From Xanthostigma xanthostigma (lineage: Eukaryota; Arthropoda; Insecta; Raphidioptera; Raphidiidae): a stretch of DNA of 64,000 bases. Where the stretch lies: assembly GCA_963575645.1 (NCBI GenBank), contig OY754466.1, positions 34,814,001 through 34,878,000 on the forward strand, in the 5' to 3' direction. Of this stretch, positions 1-11,600 are shown piece after piece. A program made the position numbers and the translations under genes. Numbering within the stretch: position 1 is the first letter of the stretch; each line of letters starts with the position of its first letter. The notes beneath the pieces were generated by a model that saw only the letters and a program-made list of their open reading frames with translations, was not told the origin of the DNA and did no database searches.

Positions 1-160
1 TTCTTTGATTTGTGTCAAAAAACCGACACCACTCTGGCTCACGGTATGCGTCGCTCAAGACATTCGCGAGAGGAAAACGCCGTCCAGATTTGCATACGTA
101 TGTGTATGTGTGGCTCTCACCTGAAAGCACTGTAATTATACGCTAGAAATGCGTTGATTA

Positions 161-265
161 GTCAAATTTCAATTTGGTTCTACATTCGATGGTAAAAAAT
201 TGACACTGCCTAAATGCTTCAAACTAATTAGGCAGTTTTTAAATGAAGTCAAATTGAAATTTGAC
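161..265. repeat. Nested perfect hairpin
   Basis: The arms at 161-176 and 250-265 are perfect inverted copies (GTCAAATTTCAATTTG). A second inner pair (CTGCCTAA / TTAGGCAG) lies in the loop. No TIR element ends could be assigned. Confidence 0.6.
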
Positions 266-327
266 TTATCACCACATTTGTAAGCGGCGAAGTACGCTAT
301 AATGTGATTTAATTAACATTATTCACC

Positions 328-600
328 GGCAAAGGCGAAGATATGGGAGGTAAAGGGGATAATTACCCCCTCCCCCCAGGATCATAATGTAATAAAATAA
401 AACTGAAAATAATACGAAACACCGGCTAAAAAATAAAATTTAGAAATACTTTTTGTAAAATTAGTTTGGGAATTAATATTTCGTTTGACACCTTCTTTCG
501 TGAGTATTCTTGTGTAATATTAATAAAAGTTAAAAAAATATTAATTTTTTGCATTACCACCCCCCCCCCCCCGCAGAAAAAAAACATCTACGCCCTTTTT
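328..600. repeat. Dispersed repeat, inverted partner at 23401-23587
   Basis: Begins GGCAAAGGCG and ends CATCTACGCCCTTTTT, with a polyC tract (about 559-572). Both this copy and 23401-23587 carry the GATCCTGGGGG/CCCCCAGGATC core and the TAATTACC(T/C)CC motif. Short GGC..AGGGCG-type imperfect ends suggest a non-autonomous DNA transposon. Confidence 0.45.
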
Positions 601-707
601 CACTGGTTCACATTTTGTACTGTTATTTATTGAATCACATACCACAATATTCATTAAAGGATATCGGCTTGCAGTTTTAAAAAAATGGTTTTCATGGACG
701 TTATGAC

Positions 708-1241
708 TAGTGATGTGCCAGATATCCGTATCCGTATCCGCGGATATCCGAGGGAGAAGAAAGATCCATATCCGTATCCGTTAGTTTTTGGCGGATCTTT
801 TACCTTATTAATTTTCAATTCATAGATGAAATTTTATATATATAGGTGATTAGGTAATAATGAAAAACTGTTAAATTCCATTCAGATTATTTTTTATTTT
901 TTAAAATCGTATTTGGCACCTTTATATTGCAAACATTTATCGTACTGAGTACCATACCAATAGTACATAACTCAAAGGTACCAAAAAACTATCTTTATAA
1001 TGAGATATTGCATATCGATCTTTGGAAAGAGACAATCTGTTATGACAGTTAACTCTTAAAGAGGTTAATAACTTTTTCCCATGACAGATAGTCTCTTTCC
1101 AAAGGTCGATGTGCAATATTTACCGCCGCGTACTCTAAGAAAGTTAAGATCCGTATCTGTATCCGCAGATCTTGAAACCAAATATCCGTATTCAGATCCG
1201 TATACGCGGATATACATTTTTAATGATCCGGCACATCACTA
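708..1241. mobile_element. hAT-type non-autonomous element with perfect 8-bp TSD
   Basis: Perfect 12-bp terminal inverted repeats (TAGTGATGTGCC / GGCACATCACTA) flanked by GTTATGAC at 700-707 and 1242-1249. Subterminal ATCCGTATCCG repeats sit near both ends. An internal hairpin (about 1012-1112) contains CTTTGGAAAGAGAC and its complement. It has no coding capacity. Confidence 0.85.
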
Positions 1242-1373
1242 GTTATGACATAGAAACTGGTTTCATGAATAATAAATATATTTTTTTTTAATTAAACGAT
1301 TTATTTACCATAAAACAAATAAAAAATACACATTAGTAAATGTAATTATTTGTAAGTAAAAAAAACAAACGAA

Positions 1374-1483
1374 TTTTACAATTGTAATTTGAAAAGTTTT
1401 CTTAGCTTTAGATTATAGGTATGATTATATTTTACAATTGTAATTTGAAAGCTTTTCTTAGCTTTAGATTAAGTATGATTATA
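1374..1483 (+). repeat. Tandem duplication, 56-bp unit x2
   Basis: Two adjacent copies of a unit starting TTTTACAATTGTAATTTGAA, at 1374-1429 and 1430-1483, with a 3-bp difference near the end. It lies in otherwise featureless AT-rich DNA. Confidence 0.75.
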
Positions 1484-2504
1484 ATATATATGTATGCACA
1501 AGCAGACATTGCAATGAAAACTACACAGGATTTATTTAAGGGCTGCAACATTTATTATTATTTAAAAAATGTACGAAACTTTAAGGTATATAATATTTTT
1601 TGTATAATTATGCAAGCAATAATAATCATAGTGACTAGTAAGTAGTAAATACGCACCCACTTGAATTTCTATATTAATATTTTTACTGGAATTTTTTAAA
1701 TAAGCTTAGTGATGTATTTTGTAGTGCTTGTGCAAGGGCGTTATTGTTTCTCAAGAAATTTGAATAACATACTGCATAAAAGAAATGCATAATATTATAC
1801 GTATGTAATTTATTACCAATTATTACATGTTATTAATTATATTGAAATACCATGTACTAATAAATTTAAAAGTGAATTTATTCTATAATCGAGATTAATC
1901 AGTAAATATTCAGATTATTGGAATCTCAGTCATAGTGTAGGTAATAATCATATAATTTTGATTTATTTATTACAGCATTATAAAAAAAATATTTAAGTGT
2001 TCAAAAAGATCCGTATAACATAAATACCTCTTTCAATACCAACAAAATATTTCATTTTTGTTTCTGAAACAATTTAAAAACATATGTAACACTACAGTTA
2101 ATCTCTCCAAAAATTATGATTAGTGTTTTTAAACAAGAATATAAAAAAAAATAATAATTGGATCAATAAAAAATAAATACTTAAGAAATACTAAAAAGTA
2201 ACCACTACTAAGAGCTTTGTAAATAACATTTTATTTTGTTGTAATTTGAACCGGCTAAACTAATTGATTAATCCGGTATGATAATTAATTTTTATTATCA
2301 AAAAAATATCGAATTTTTTTCAAAGCACTCTTGATTTCAATTTATTAAATTATACGTTGTGTTCTAGTCTAGGTCATGGTGTAGGACCTAGGTCAATTAT
2401 TTCAGTAGCTGCCCTTGCATTAATGCGATTGCAATAATAATAACGAAATGATATTACTATGTCGTTAGGTGTAGTTTCTTTGAAGTGGTCAATAACAGCA
2501 ATAA
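1484..2504. other. No gene seen; downstream flank of the Jupiter-like gene
   Basis: AT-rich unique-looking sequence. The part nearest 2504 is presumably 3'UTR of the minus-strand gene, with AATAAA on that strand at 2346-2341. Nothing else was recognised. Confidence 0.5.
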
Positions 2505-2626
2505 TTACTCATACCAAATGTTGGAACAGAAGCCTCCTGGAGGCACATTGCTATTCTGGCGATATGCTCCAATTTCATTGGTCACTGTATGATCACCGTA
2601 ACCTTCACCACTTATTGGGTTGCCAT
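2505..2626 (-). CDS. Jupiter: Jupiter-like terminal exon with conserved C-terminus
   Basis: Acceptor ATTCCAG at 2627. Residues 176-214 hold GNP..GEGY, a tyrosine/asparagine-rich linker, NVPPGGFCSNIW and two extra residues (YE) before TAA at 2507-2505. The fly protein, as I recall it, stops at the Trp. A GT directly after the Trp codon's TG is not used as a donor, since read-through gives a short natural end. The first AATAAA on this strand in the 3' region is at 2346-2341. Confidence 0.82.
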
Positions 2627-5600
2627 CTGGAATTATAGAAAAAAAATACCATTACCTACCAATTACAATTCGATGCCACCAATGAGTGCTTTCCATTTGC
2701 GCGACCCATGTTGATGTCAAATGCATTTAAACGACTTTGTAAATTACTTAGGGAGTTTTTGATAACTTAGGTCGAGATTTTGACCAGTCATACTAATGTA
2801 TTTTCAACTGGTTTTACTCACGTATTTTCAAGTTTTTAGTCCCTACTTCCCAACTAGATGAACAATATTTCACTATCGGCGACTTAGTCGCTAATTTGTG
2901 GATTTCACTGCTCACTGCAGTGGTCAGTGAGACGTGAGTTCAGTTCAGACCAACGATCAGTGACTGTACGCGTAGTCTTGTGATCGACGATCGCTAACCT
3001 ATCTGCACGCTCATAGTTTTACCAGCGTTCACTAGTCGCTGCTAAAAATCACTGGTACTTGGAAGGCGGTGTCACCAAAGTACATATTACCTGAAAGTAA
3101 CCAATGAGCTCTCATATCTATTTCTCACGCAGTGTCTCATTTACTCAGCTCAGCAATGAAAAAAAATTAATGTCAAAAAATGTAAAAAGAGTTCCGATTA
3201 GTTCATGACTAGTCGAGATGAAGGAGAAGTTGAAAATACATTAGTCGATTATTTCCGACAGGTTAAAAATATAGTTCTACTGTATTATTTCCCCCCTTTG
3301 TTTACGCTGACAAAAAATAAACACGTAAAATTACAAAACAAAGCCACAAAAAATAAATCTAGATCAAAGATATATGTAATATAAATTCTTGAATTTGGAC
3401 ACTTTTTATAAAGCATTTTAATCAGTATTGAAAAATTAATGATGAAAGGATAATAATTAATTCATGACTGATTAACATTACAAATGGATAGCCAATTTCT
3501 GATTTGTAAGCAGCCTTAGGTTATAACTAATATCAAATCAAAGACTTATCATAAATATTTTCAAAACATTGCAAAATATTACCTTTCCTCGGAGAGCGCT
3601 TCTCCTCATAGTGCGTCTCATCATGGTGTCTGCCATCATGTTCATGCTTTTCTATAAAAAACAAAACGTTATATTCTTTTTTAAATTATTTTCCACATTA
3701 CAAATATAATATCCAGAATGATTATATATGTTGTAAATTTTTGTCAACTAAGTATGGATTAGTAAATATTTTTGTCGACATTGATTTTTCTATGATTACA
3801 GTGCACAATCTATAATAATGATGTTGTCTTTATCTATTTGGGTAGAATTTTGGAAACAAACTAAAACTACATCTACTTTCGTTGTTAGTTACAGTAGAAT
3901 AAATGTGATCAATAAACAATAGTCATGGACAGTTTCGATTTAGAATAATATAATGTTGTATTATGTATACTGAAAGGTTTTTTATTTCTTCTATATATAA
4001 ACAAGGCCCGTGCAAAAATAAGACCGGAAACCCTTGGGCGCGGTTAGCTTTATCATTGGGACGGAGTTATAGAAAATAACGTTGACAGGGTCAAAATGTT
4101 CGTAGTATCAGAGTTGACTAATTTCTTCTTTACCAAGAATTATAAGCGCAACGGTTTCATTTCAGATGCATAGCATAGCCATTATAAGCTATATTGTAGA
4201 GCAGGGGTGGGCAAATCTTTTGATCGTCGGGCCACATTGCGGATGAAAATTTGACCGTAGGCCAAACAATTTCTTTTTCTAATTTTAACTATAGTTTTTT
4301 GGAAACGACAATTTCAAGTTTTTAAACACTATTTACTATTTTTCTAAAATTCTTTTTATGCGCCAATTTATATTGGCAAACAGTAATATTTTTGCTTTTA
4401 ATAATCATTTATAAAATGGTTCGCGGGCCGGTGAAAATTCTATTTTGCGGGCCGGATCCGGCCCGCGGGCCGCCATTTACTCAGGCCTGTTGTAGAGTGT
4501 AGACAATTGAGTGGTGTTTAAACACCAGATACAATGTTAGTAGCACGTATGCAAGCGAAGAATGGGGTATGTATTTACAATAAAGCTCTTCAATATTTTT
4601 TTTTTTTGATACTTCATTAAATTTCTAAATTTAAAAAACCTCGCACACTTGTCAACCACGACTAGCACAACTCAAATCTGTATTCTGCACGATGTTGCAT
4701 ACTAGACCAGCATAAATCAGCAACTTTTAGTGCATGTTTCGTGTGCGGGACATTTTGCAGTTTTCAGGTATGCAAATTAATGAAAACGACGGCTAGACTG
4801 CAATTGCAGGCGATCGACTGATAGTCGTTGATGGTTGCAAGTGATTATCTAATGTGCGCTATTCCGTTAAATAACATGGGTACCTTCACGAACAGGCTTT
4901 TCTGGTTCGTACTTAGGATATTTTTTATTGTAGAAAAAACGTCTGTAAAAATTATTTTAAAATTTGCTTAAAAAAGTGTGGGGCGACCCAATTGTCTTGT
5001 CCTGTTATGTCCTAAATATTGCCCTTGTGTTGAACTCAGAGAATTAGAAAGTTATCTCTCTTCTGAATATTATAGTCCGGTGCATTTAGGAATTGACCCA
5101 AAAATTTCAGATATATTTTTTCTTTTGTTGCTCATTCGAACGGGTCTTCGATGGAGACCTTAACCCTGAATTTGCGCATTCCTCAAATGACCCCGTCCAC
5201 CGCCACTTTGGATTCTGTTTTTTATTTTCAATTGCTCATATTTTGCGTTCTAATAATCCCACGATAATCGCTCTAGGGTCGTTGGACTCGTCAGGATTTA
5301 CTCTTTAATTAAATTTCTATCAAGTAAAACTCTCCAATGTACTGGAAAAAAGTTATTAGCGTCCAAAGTTACAAGTTTTTTGCTAAAAGTTCCTGCGCCC
5401 GGTTTTTCCGCGAGCCGTTCTTTCCAGTGCATCTGAGACCCCCGCCGACAGTTTACTATTTAAACTAGACTCAATTTCCAGTATTAAAAAATAAATCATC
5501 CCGATCGGTCGATTCCTCGCCCGACAATCCACGCTCGAAGCTGCGCTGTTCATTATCGTGCTATTTTGAAGCCTCTAAAACTCGCACTCCGCGCTGCATT

Positions 5601-8600
5601 TCTCGCTTTTATAACTAATATAACGCAAATTAATTAAGATCAACAACATATTTGTTAAAACTATGCTAAAACACGCGTTTTACATTAATTTTTTATTTAA
5701 ATTTATAACTCTGATCAATAGTGACGTGTGTGAGTCGGACGAACATGTAAATATTTGGAGCCGGAACGAAATTACCTACCCTCCGTTTTCGAGGATGCGG
5801 CATACGGTGCAATTATTAAAATTTCTCTTTGGGGTTGCGCAGCCTCCCAAAAAGGCCAAAAACTACCCCCGAACGGTGTTAAACGCGCAATACGTTATCC
5901 CCTTTCCGAAAAAAAAAAATTCTCTGATTTTAAAGATGCTGAGTACGAAGGTGGTGTTCAAAATTTTCAATATCATCACCGTGCTCAGCATCTTCAAAAA
6001 CAGGGAAAAAACATTTTTTTTCGCAAAGGGAATAACGTAATGCGCGTGTCACCCCGTTCGGGGGTGGTTATTGGCCGTTTTGCGCAACCCCAAAGAGAAA
6101 TTTTAATATTTCCATCGTATGCCGCATCCTCGAAAACGGGGGGTAGGTAATTTCGTTCCGGCTCCAAATATTTACATGTTCGTCAGACTCACACACGTTA
6201 CTATTGATTGAATTTATAAATTTAAATAAAAAATTAATGTAAAACGCGTGTTTTAGCATAGATTTAACAAATATGTTGTCGATCTTCATTAATTTACGTT
6301 ATATTAGTTATAAAAGCGAGAAATGCAGAGCGAAGTGCGAGTTTTAGAGGCTTCAAAATAGCACGATAATGAACAACTCAGCTTCGAGAGTGGATTGTCG
6401 GGCGAGGAATCAACCGATCGGGATGATTTTTTTTAAATACTGGAAATTGAGTCTAGTTTAAATAGTAAACTGTCGGCGGGGGTCTTAGATGCAGTGGAAA
6501 GAGCTGCGCGCGGAAAAACCGGGCACAGGAACTTTTAGCAAAAAACTTGTAACTTTGGACGCTAATAACTTTTTTCCAGTACATTGGAGAGTTTTACTTG
6601 ATAGACATTCAATTAAAGAGTAAATCCTGACGAGTTCAACGACCCTAGAGCGATTACTGTGGGATTATTAGAACGCGAGATATGAGCAATTGAAAATAAA
6701 AAACAGAATCCAAGATGGCGGCGGACGGGGCCATTTGAGGAATGCGTAAATTCAGGGTTAAGGTCTCCATCGAAGACCCTTTCGAATGAGCAACAAAAGA
6801 AAAAATGTATCTGAAATTTTTGGGTCACATCTATAAAATATTTCTAAATGCACTGGACTATTATGTTTATCTGGAATATATCTAACAATAGGCAATGGCT
6901 GTTTTGGAGATAACGGTTCCATTTGGTTATTTTCAGTCAAATTCAAATCAGGTTTACAGATTCTGTTTGCCCTATCTATTTTTATCATTATTTATTCAAT
7001 AGCTCATTAACACAACACTATTAAAATCATTAACTATTCAATGTTAAAGCTCAATCTGGATAATCGATATAAAAATCCCCGATAAACTTAAAAAAAAAAA
7101 ATCCTTGAACACGCCAATCTTACTTTTTTAGCGAGCATATTTTTTTACAGTGGCCTTTTTTAACCTCACCCCTTTCCAGTATGACGTCATCGACTTTCTT
7201 ATAGCACCCCCCCCTCCCCATATTTTTATAGATTTGGATAGAATATAATAATAATAATGATTTAAGGTGCAAATGTCAAATAATGGTATATTTGACATTT
7301 GCACTGCATTATTTGACATTTGCACTAACAATTCCCGAAATATGAATTGTTAAAAGTGAATTCGACATAGCTGCGGAATTTTCATCAGTTCATTTGAAAT
7401 AAATGAATAACTGATAGGTACCCGAACTGTCAAATAAACAGAGTGCTGTTCTTAAAATAACACCTACTCTCATGATGATTGTTCAGGCCATTGTGTCCAC
7501 GTGGAGACTGGTTGGGTGTACTGCAAGAATTTGCAAAAATCACTCCGTAGGTATGCTTACCGCTGCCTTGTCCCATTTCTAATTCAGTTCTTTCAGCTTG
7601 TTCCATACACAAGCAGATTTCCAATGCTTTACCATACGGCAGTACCTTTTCTTTGAAAAGTCGGGATCGAATTTCATCACTTTGCAGACCCGAGACTAAT
7701 TGGTCTCTTAAGTTGGTCTCCAATTGGTTTCCAAAGCTACAGGATTCAGCCAAATGCTGTAAAGCTCGAACGTAGTCAGCAATACATTCGTTATTGGACT
7801 GGTAACGTTGACGAAATATATATCGTTCCTCTATCTTCGACGGAGTCGGTTTGATATGAAGATTTACTACTTCTTCCCATGGGCCTAATGAATAAAATTA
7901 GAGCAGTTGCTTTTTCTTAAAATTTAGCAAGAAATCTTAAATTCATATCAATTAAATATTGTGTTGCTGACATTACAGACATTACTATAAAAAGTTATGC
8001 CCGAGTTTTTACACTCTCAGCCGTCTAAATAAGTAAAAAAATGAGAAGTTTTTAAAGTGTTTAAACGATCTTAACTCGCGAGTCACGCTCCCAAGCGATA
8101 AAAAAATAATAACGAGAAATATGTTTTTTTAGATATTATATGAAATGTTATTTGCAATGTGGCACGGGTTAAGATTGTTTGAGGACTTAATTTTCGGAAT
8201 GTTTTTTACTTATTTGAGCGTCATTTGAGGGAGTTTCAAAGTTAAAAAAACTCAAAATAGAAAAATGTTTTTCACTCCTCTCTAAAAACTAGTATAGTGT
8301 CAGTTTTTGTCGCATCAAAATCGGTTCATTTTTTGGATACAGTAGTTAAAAATAAAATAAATAAAAAGTAAAAACAAAATGCATTTAACGTGTTAAATTT
8401 CTAATGTCTGACAGTCTTCAAATTTTACATATATACATTTTGTAGTTTATATACGCGATTACCTCAGGAACTACCAGATCGATCATTTTTTCACCGTTCA
8501 AAAGCCTATTATCTCTCGAGTAGCATCACAGGCTATATAAAATAGGAGGTTGAATATTGAGCAATGAGCGAAAAATGGTAATGTAAGTACTAAGTGTGGT

Positions 8601-11600
8601 CTCGATTATCTCACTATTGGACCGATTTTGATGAAACTTTTACCATATTTCCTGTGAGAAAGAACTTTAAACTGTAGCTGAAATATTTAGCAAAAAAATT
8701 GTACTGACTTCAAACTAGCATTAACGGTGTAGGAAACCCCGCAAATTCTAGGATTTTTTTATTCATATAAACTTTAAGTGATCGCTTCTTTTCGCAAATT
8801 AATTGTTTTAAAGCAGTTGTTTTTGTTAAAAAGGGAGATGCCTAATAATAACCACCGCTTAATATTTATTCATCAGGTCCCATGTTATAGTTTTAAGGTC
8901 AGCCGCATACGGACTGCTTCAAGCAGTTTATTTCGAATGTTTGAAGCAGTCCATGCGCGGCCGGCTTTAGTTCATAATAAAGTTTCTTCTTCCAAGGACG
9001 AACTATAACGCTGCGATTTTGTTATCATAGCGCCCAGAGTGAGTCTGCCAAGTTCTCGCAAAGTAGCTGTGCTATATTTTGTTTTCAGCAATACATTGTT
9101 CCAACCACTGATTATACAGCAACCATTTTTCAGATTTTAAAACAAATGTTTAGATCTTGTAAATTTATTAACATGATAATTTTGGATTATTCCACCTGGA
9201 TTTGTAGACTGCCAATAAATATAGACATACATATTTATGCTGGAGCGGACTTCATATAGAATAATAGTCGTTTTTGATTGAGATTGTTTTTAAATTTATT
9301 ATTAAACAAATAATTAAGCTATAAAATTTCCATTCATGGTAGAGGTCCACATAAGATGTTCTTTCACGCGTGCCTGCGCCTGCATTACAGATATAGCCCC
9401 GCTTCTCAGACTTATTACCATATATCCCCTCCGACCAATAACGATCCTACTAAGGACGATCGGAAAATGCATAAGGCGTGGGGCAATTAGTGAATTAAAA
9501 CATAGCCTAAAGCATTTCGGGATGCATAAGAAACGTTAAAAAAAGTTTCATCAAAATTCGTCAAATAGGTTTAAGAATTCGCTCAAATGTGTATACAAAG
9601 AATTTTATATAATAGTTATAGGTATAGAATTACTTCTTTATTAGTTTTTTATTAATTTTAGAAAACGTGTAGTGTTCAACTGAACTAATACGGGCTGCAG
9701 CTCAAACCTCAAACGCATTTTTTGACAGAAAATTATCGAAAATCTATCTGGTCAGAATACTCTGGACTAAAATTACTAATTAGTCAACATTTCTGCAGCA
9801 TAACCTCTCGAAATGTCGTTCATCATTATAAGATTGTTTTATTTATTTATTTTTTGTTTATACAGCGTGTCCCATTTTAATGTCCCACCCCGGATAACTT
9901 TTGTCAGTGACCTTGAATGAAAAATTGTTTGGTAAAAAAGTTGTACAACTTAGAGGGGGACATTCGATGGCACTAATACTTTTGACCTTGGGTATAAGGT
10001 TCAAGGTCAACTTTGTTTTTTTTAATGGAACGTCCTATTTTTGACATCGGCAATCGATTGCGCGTGAAAAAATATGAGACTTTTGTCGGAAACTTTTTTC
10101 GAGAACGGGCAAATTTTTTCAATTAATTTAGCCTTCAAAATTGAAAATTTTTGAATTTTCAACTTTCAAAAACAATAGGGCTTTTCATATTTGCATACCA
10201 AACATCCTCCCAAAATTTTGTTTCAATCCGTTCATATGTTTGACCTGTATCGTGTTCACAGACTAACCGACTAACAGACTAAAAGACGCACAAAGTTTTG
10301 CCCGTTCTCGAAAAAAGTTTCAGACAAAAGTCTCATATTTTTCACGCGCAATCGATTGCCGATGTCAAAAATAGGACGTTCCATTAAAAAAACAAAGTTG
10401 ACCTTGAATGACCTTGAACCTTATACCCAAGGTCAAAAGTATTAGTGCCATCGAATGTCCCCCTCCTAGTTGTACAAATTTTGTACCAAACAATTTTTCA
10501 TTCAAGGTCACTGACAAAAGTTATCCGGGGTGGGACATTAAAATGGGACACGCTGTATAATATTTAGTGTTCAATAATCTGATAGATGGCGGCATATAGT
10601 AAAGATTTATTTGAAGAGTCGTGTTTGAGCTATCGGTGAGCTTAGATCGTGGTTGGTTAATGCGTGTAATATTTTCTTGTTATCGGCAGTGCGCTCCAAA
10701 TCGTGTTGTTTTGTGACTTTATCTCGTTATGTCTCGTTTGTAACAACTCCAGAACCAGTCGAGTATTTCTGCTAGAGTTCATTCTCGCTGTCAACAATTC
10801 TGTCAACGAAAATTTGACAAGTGACCACTCTGTCAAATCTCGAAAATCCCGTCCTGTCCATGAAATACTCAAGAAAAATTATTTGTCACCTGTAACTTTC
10901 TCAATTACCTTCCCATTGAACTTAGAAAAATTTGATTTTGACAGCTCGGTAACTTGACAGATTTTGCATTTTCGAAAAAAAAAGTTTCCAACGAAAGTTG
11001 TAATTTTTTGCTAACTCAATCAAAATGCGTCATAAAAAATGGGGGTTGCTATTTGAAAAATTCGACTTACCCCCACCCCCGAGGAGGGTTAGGGGTAAGG
11101 GGGATGATTGTGCCACCGAACGATGTCTCCCTAACAACCGTACAACTTTTGTTGCAAACTTTTTTTAACCCCACTGTTTTCAAATATCTGCCTGGTAAGA
11201 TTAAAATGAATCACCCGGTATAATAGTTATGTTCCGAGAAAAAAATCATGTGCGCGTAGGACTCGCAAGCCGAGAGTTCCGTATTAAATGTTATCCATAA
11301 TAGCACAAATTAATACGATTTTGCCAACCGTACAAGTAAATGCGTCATTGCGTTTATTAATATGGTAATAGTCAGTGGCTTAAATAACGCCCCCGCAGGC
11401 CCTACGTTGCGGGGGGGCGCGCCACAGCCAGGGGCGCCCTCAAGTCCCTTGATGAAAATGATACATTTTCAAAAAAAAGACTGCCATGTGTTTCGAGAAA
11501 ATCAAGCAATAATAAAATATTAATATTCCACTTGCACAATGTTATTGTTACAAGTTAACATTTACAATAATAAATGAAAAATAATTTAATAATATGTGCC

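Noticed and set aside
5663..6289. Overlapping open frames of 73 to 131 codons on both strands
   Set aside because: They lie in the two arms of the palindrome and encode mirror copies of the same sequence; not protein-like.
7430..7885. Intact retroelement
   Set aside because: Only a capsid-like gag piece; no nucleocapsid knuckle, protease, reverse transcriptase, integrase or LTRs nearby.
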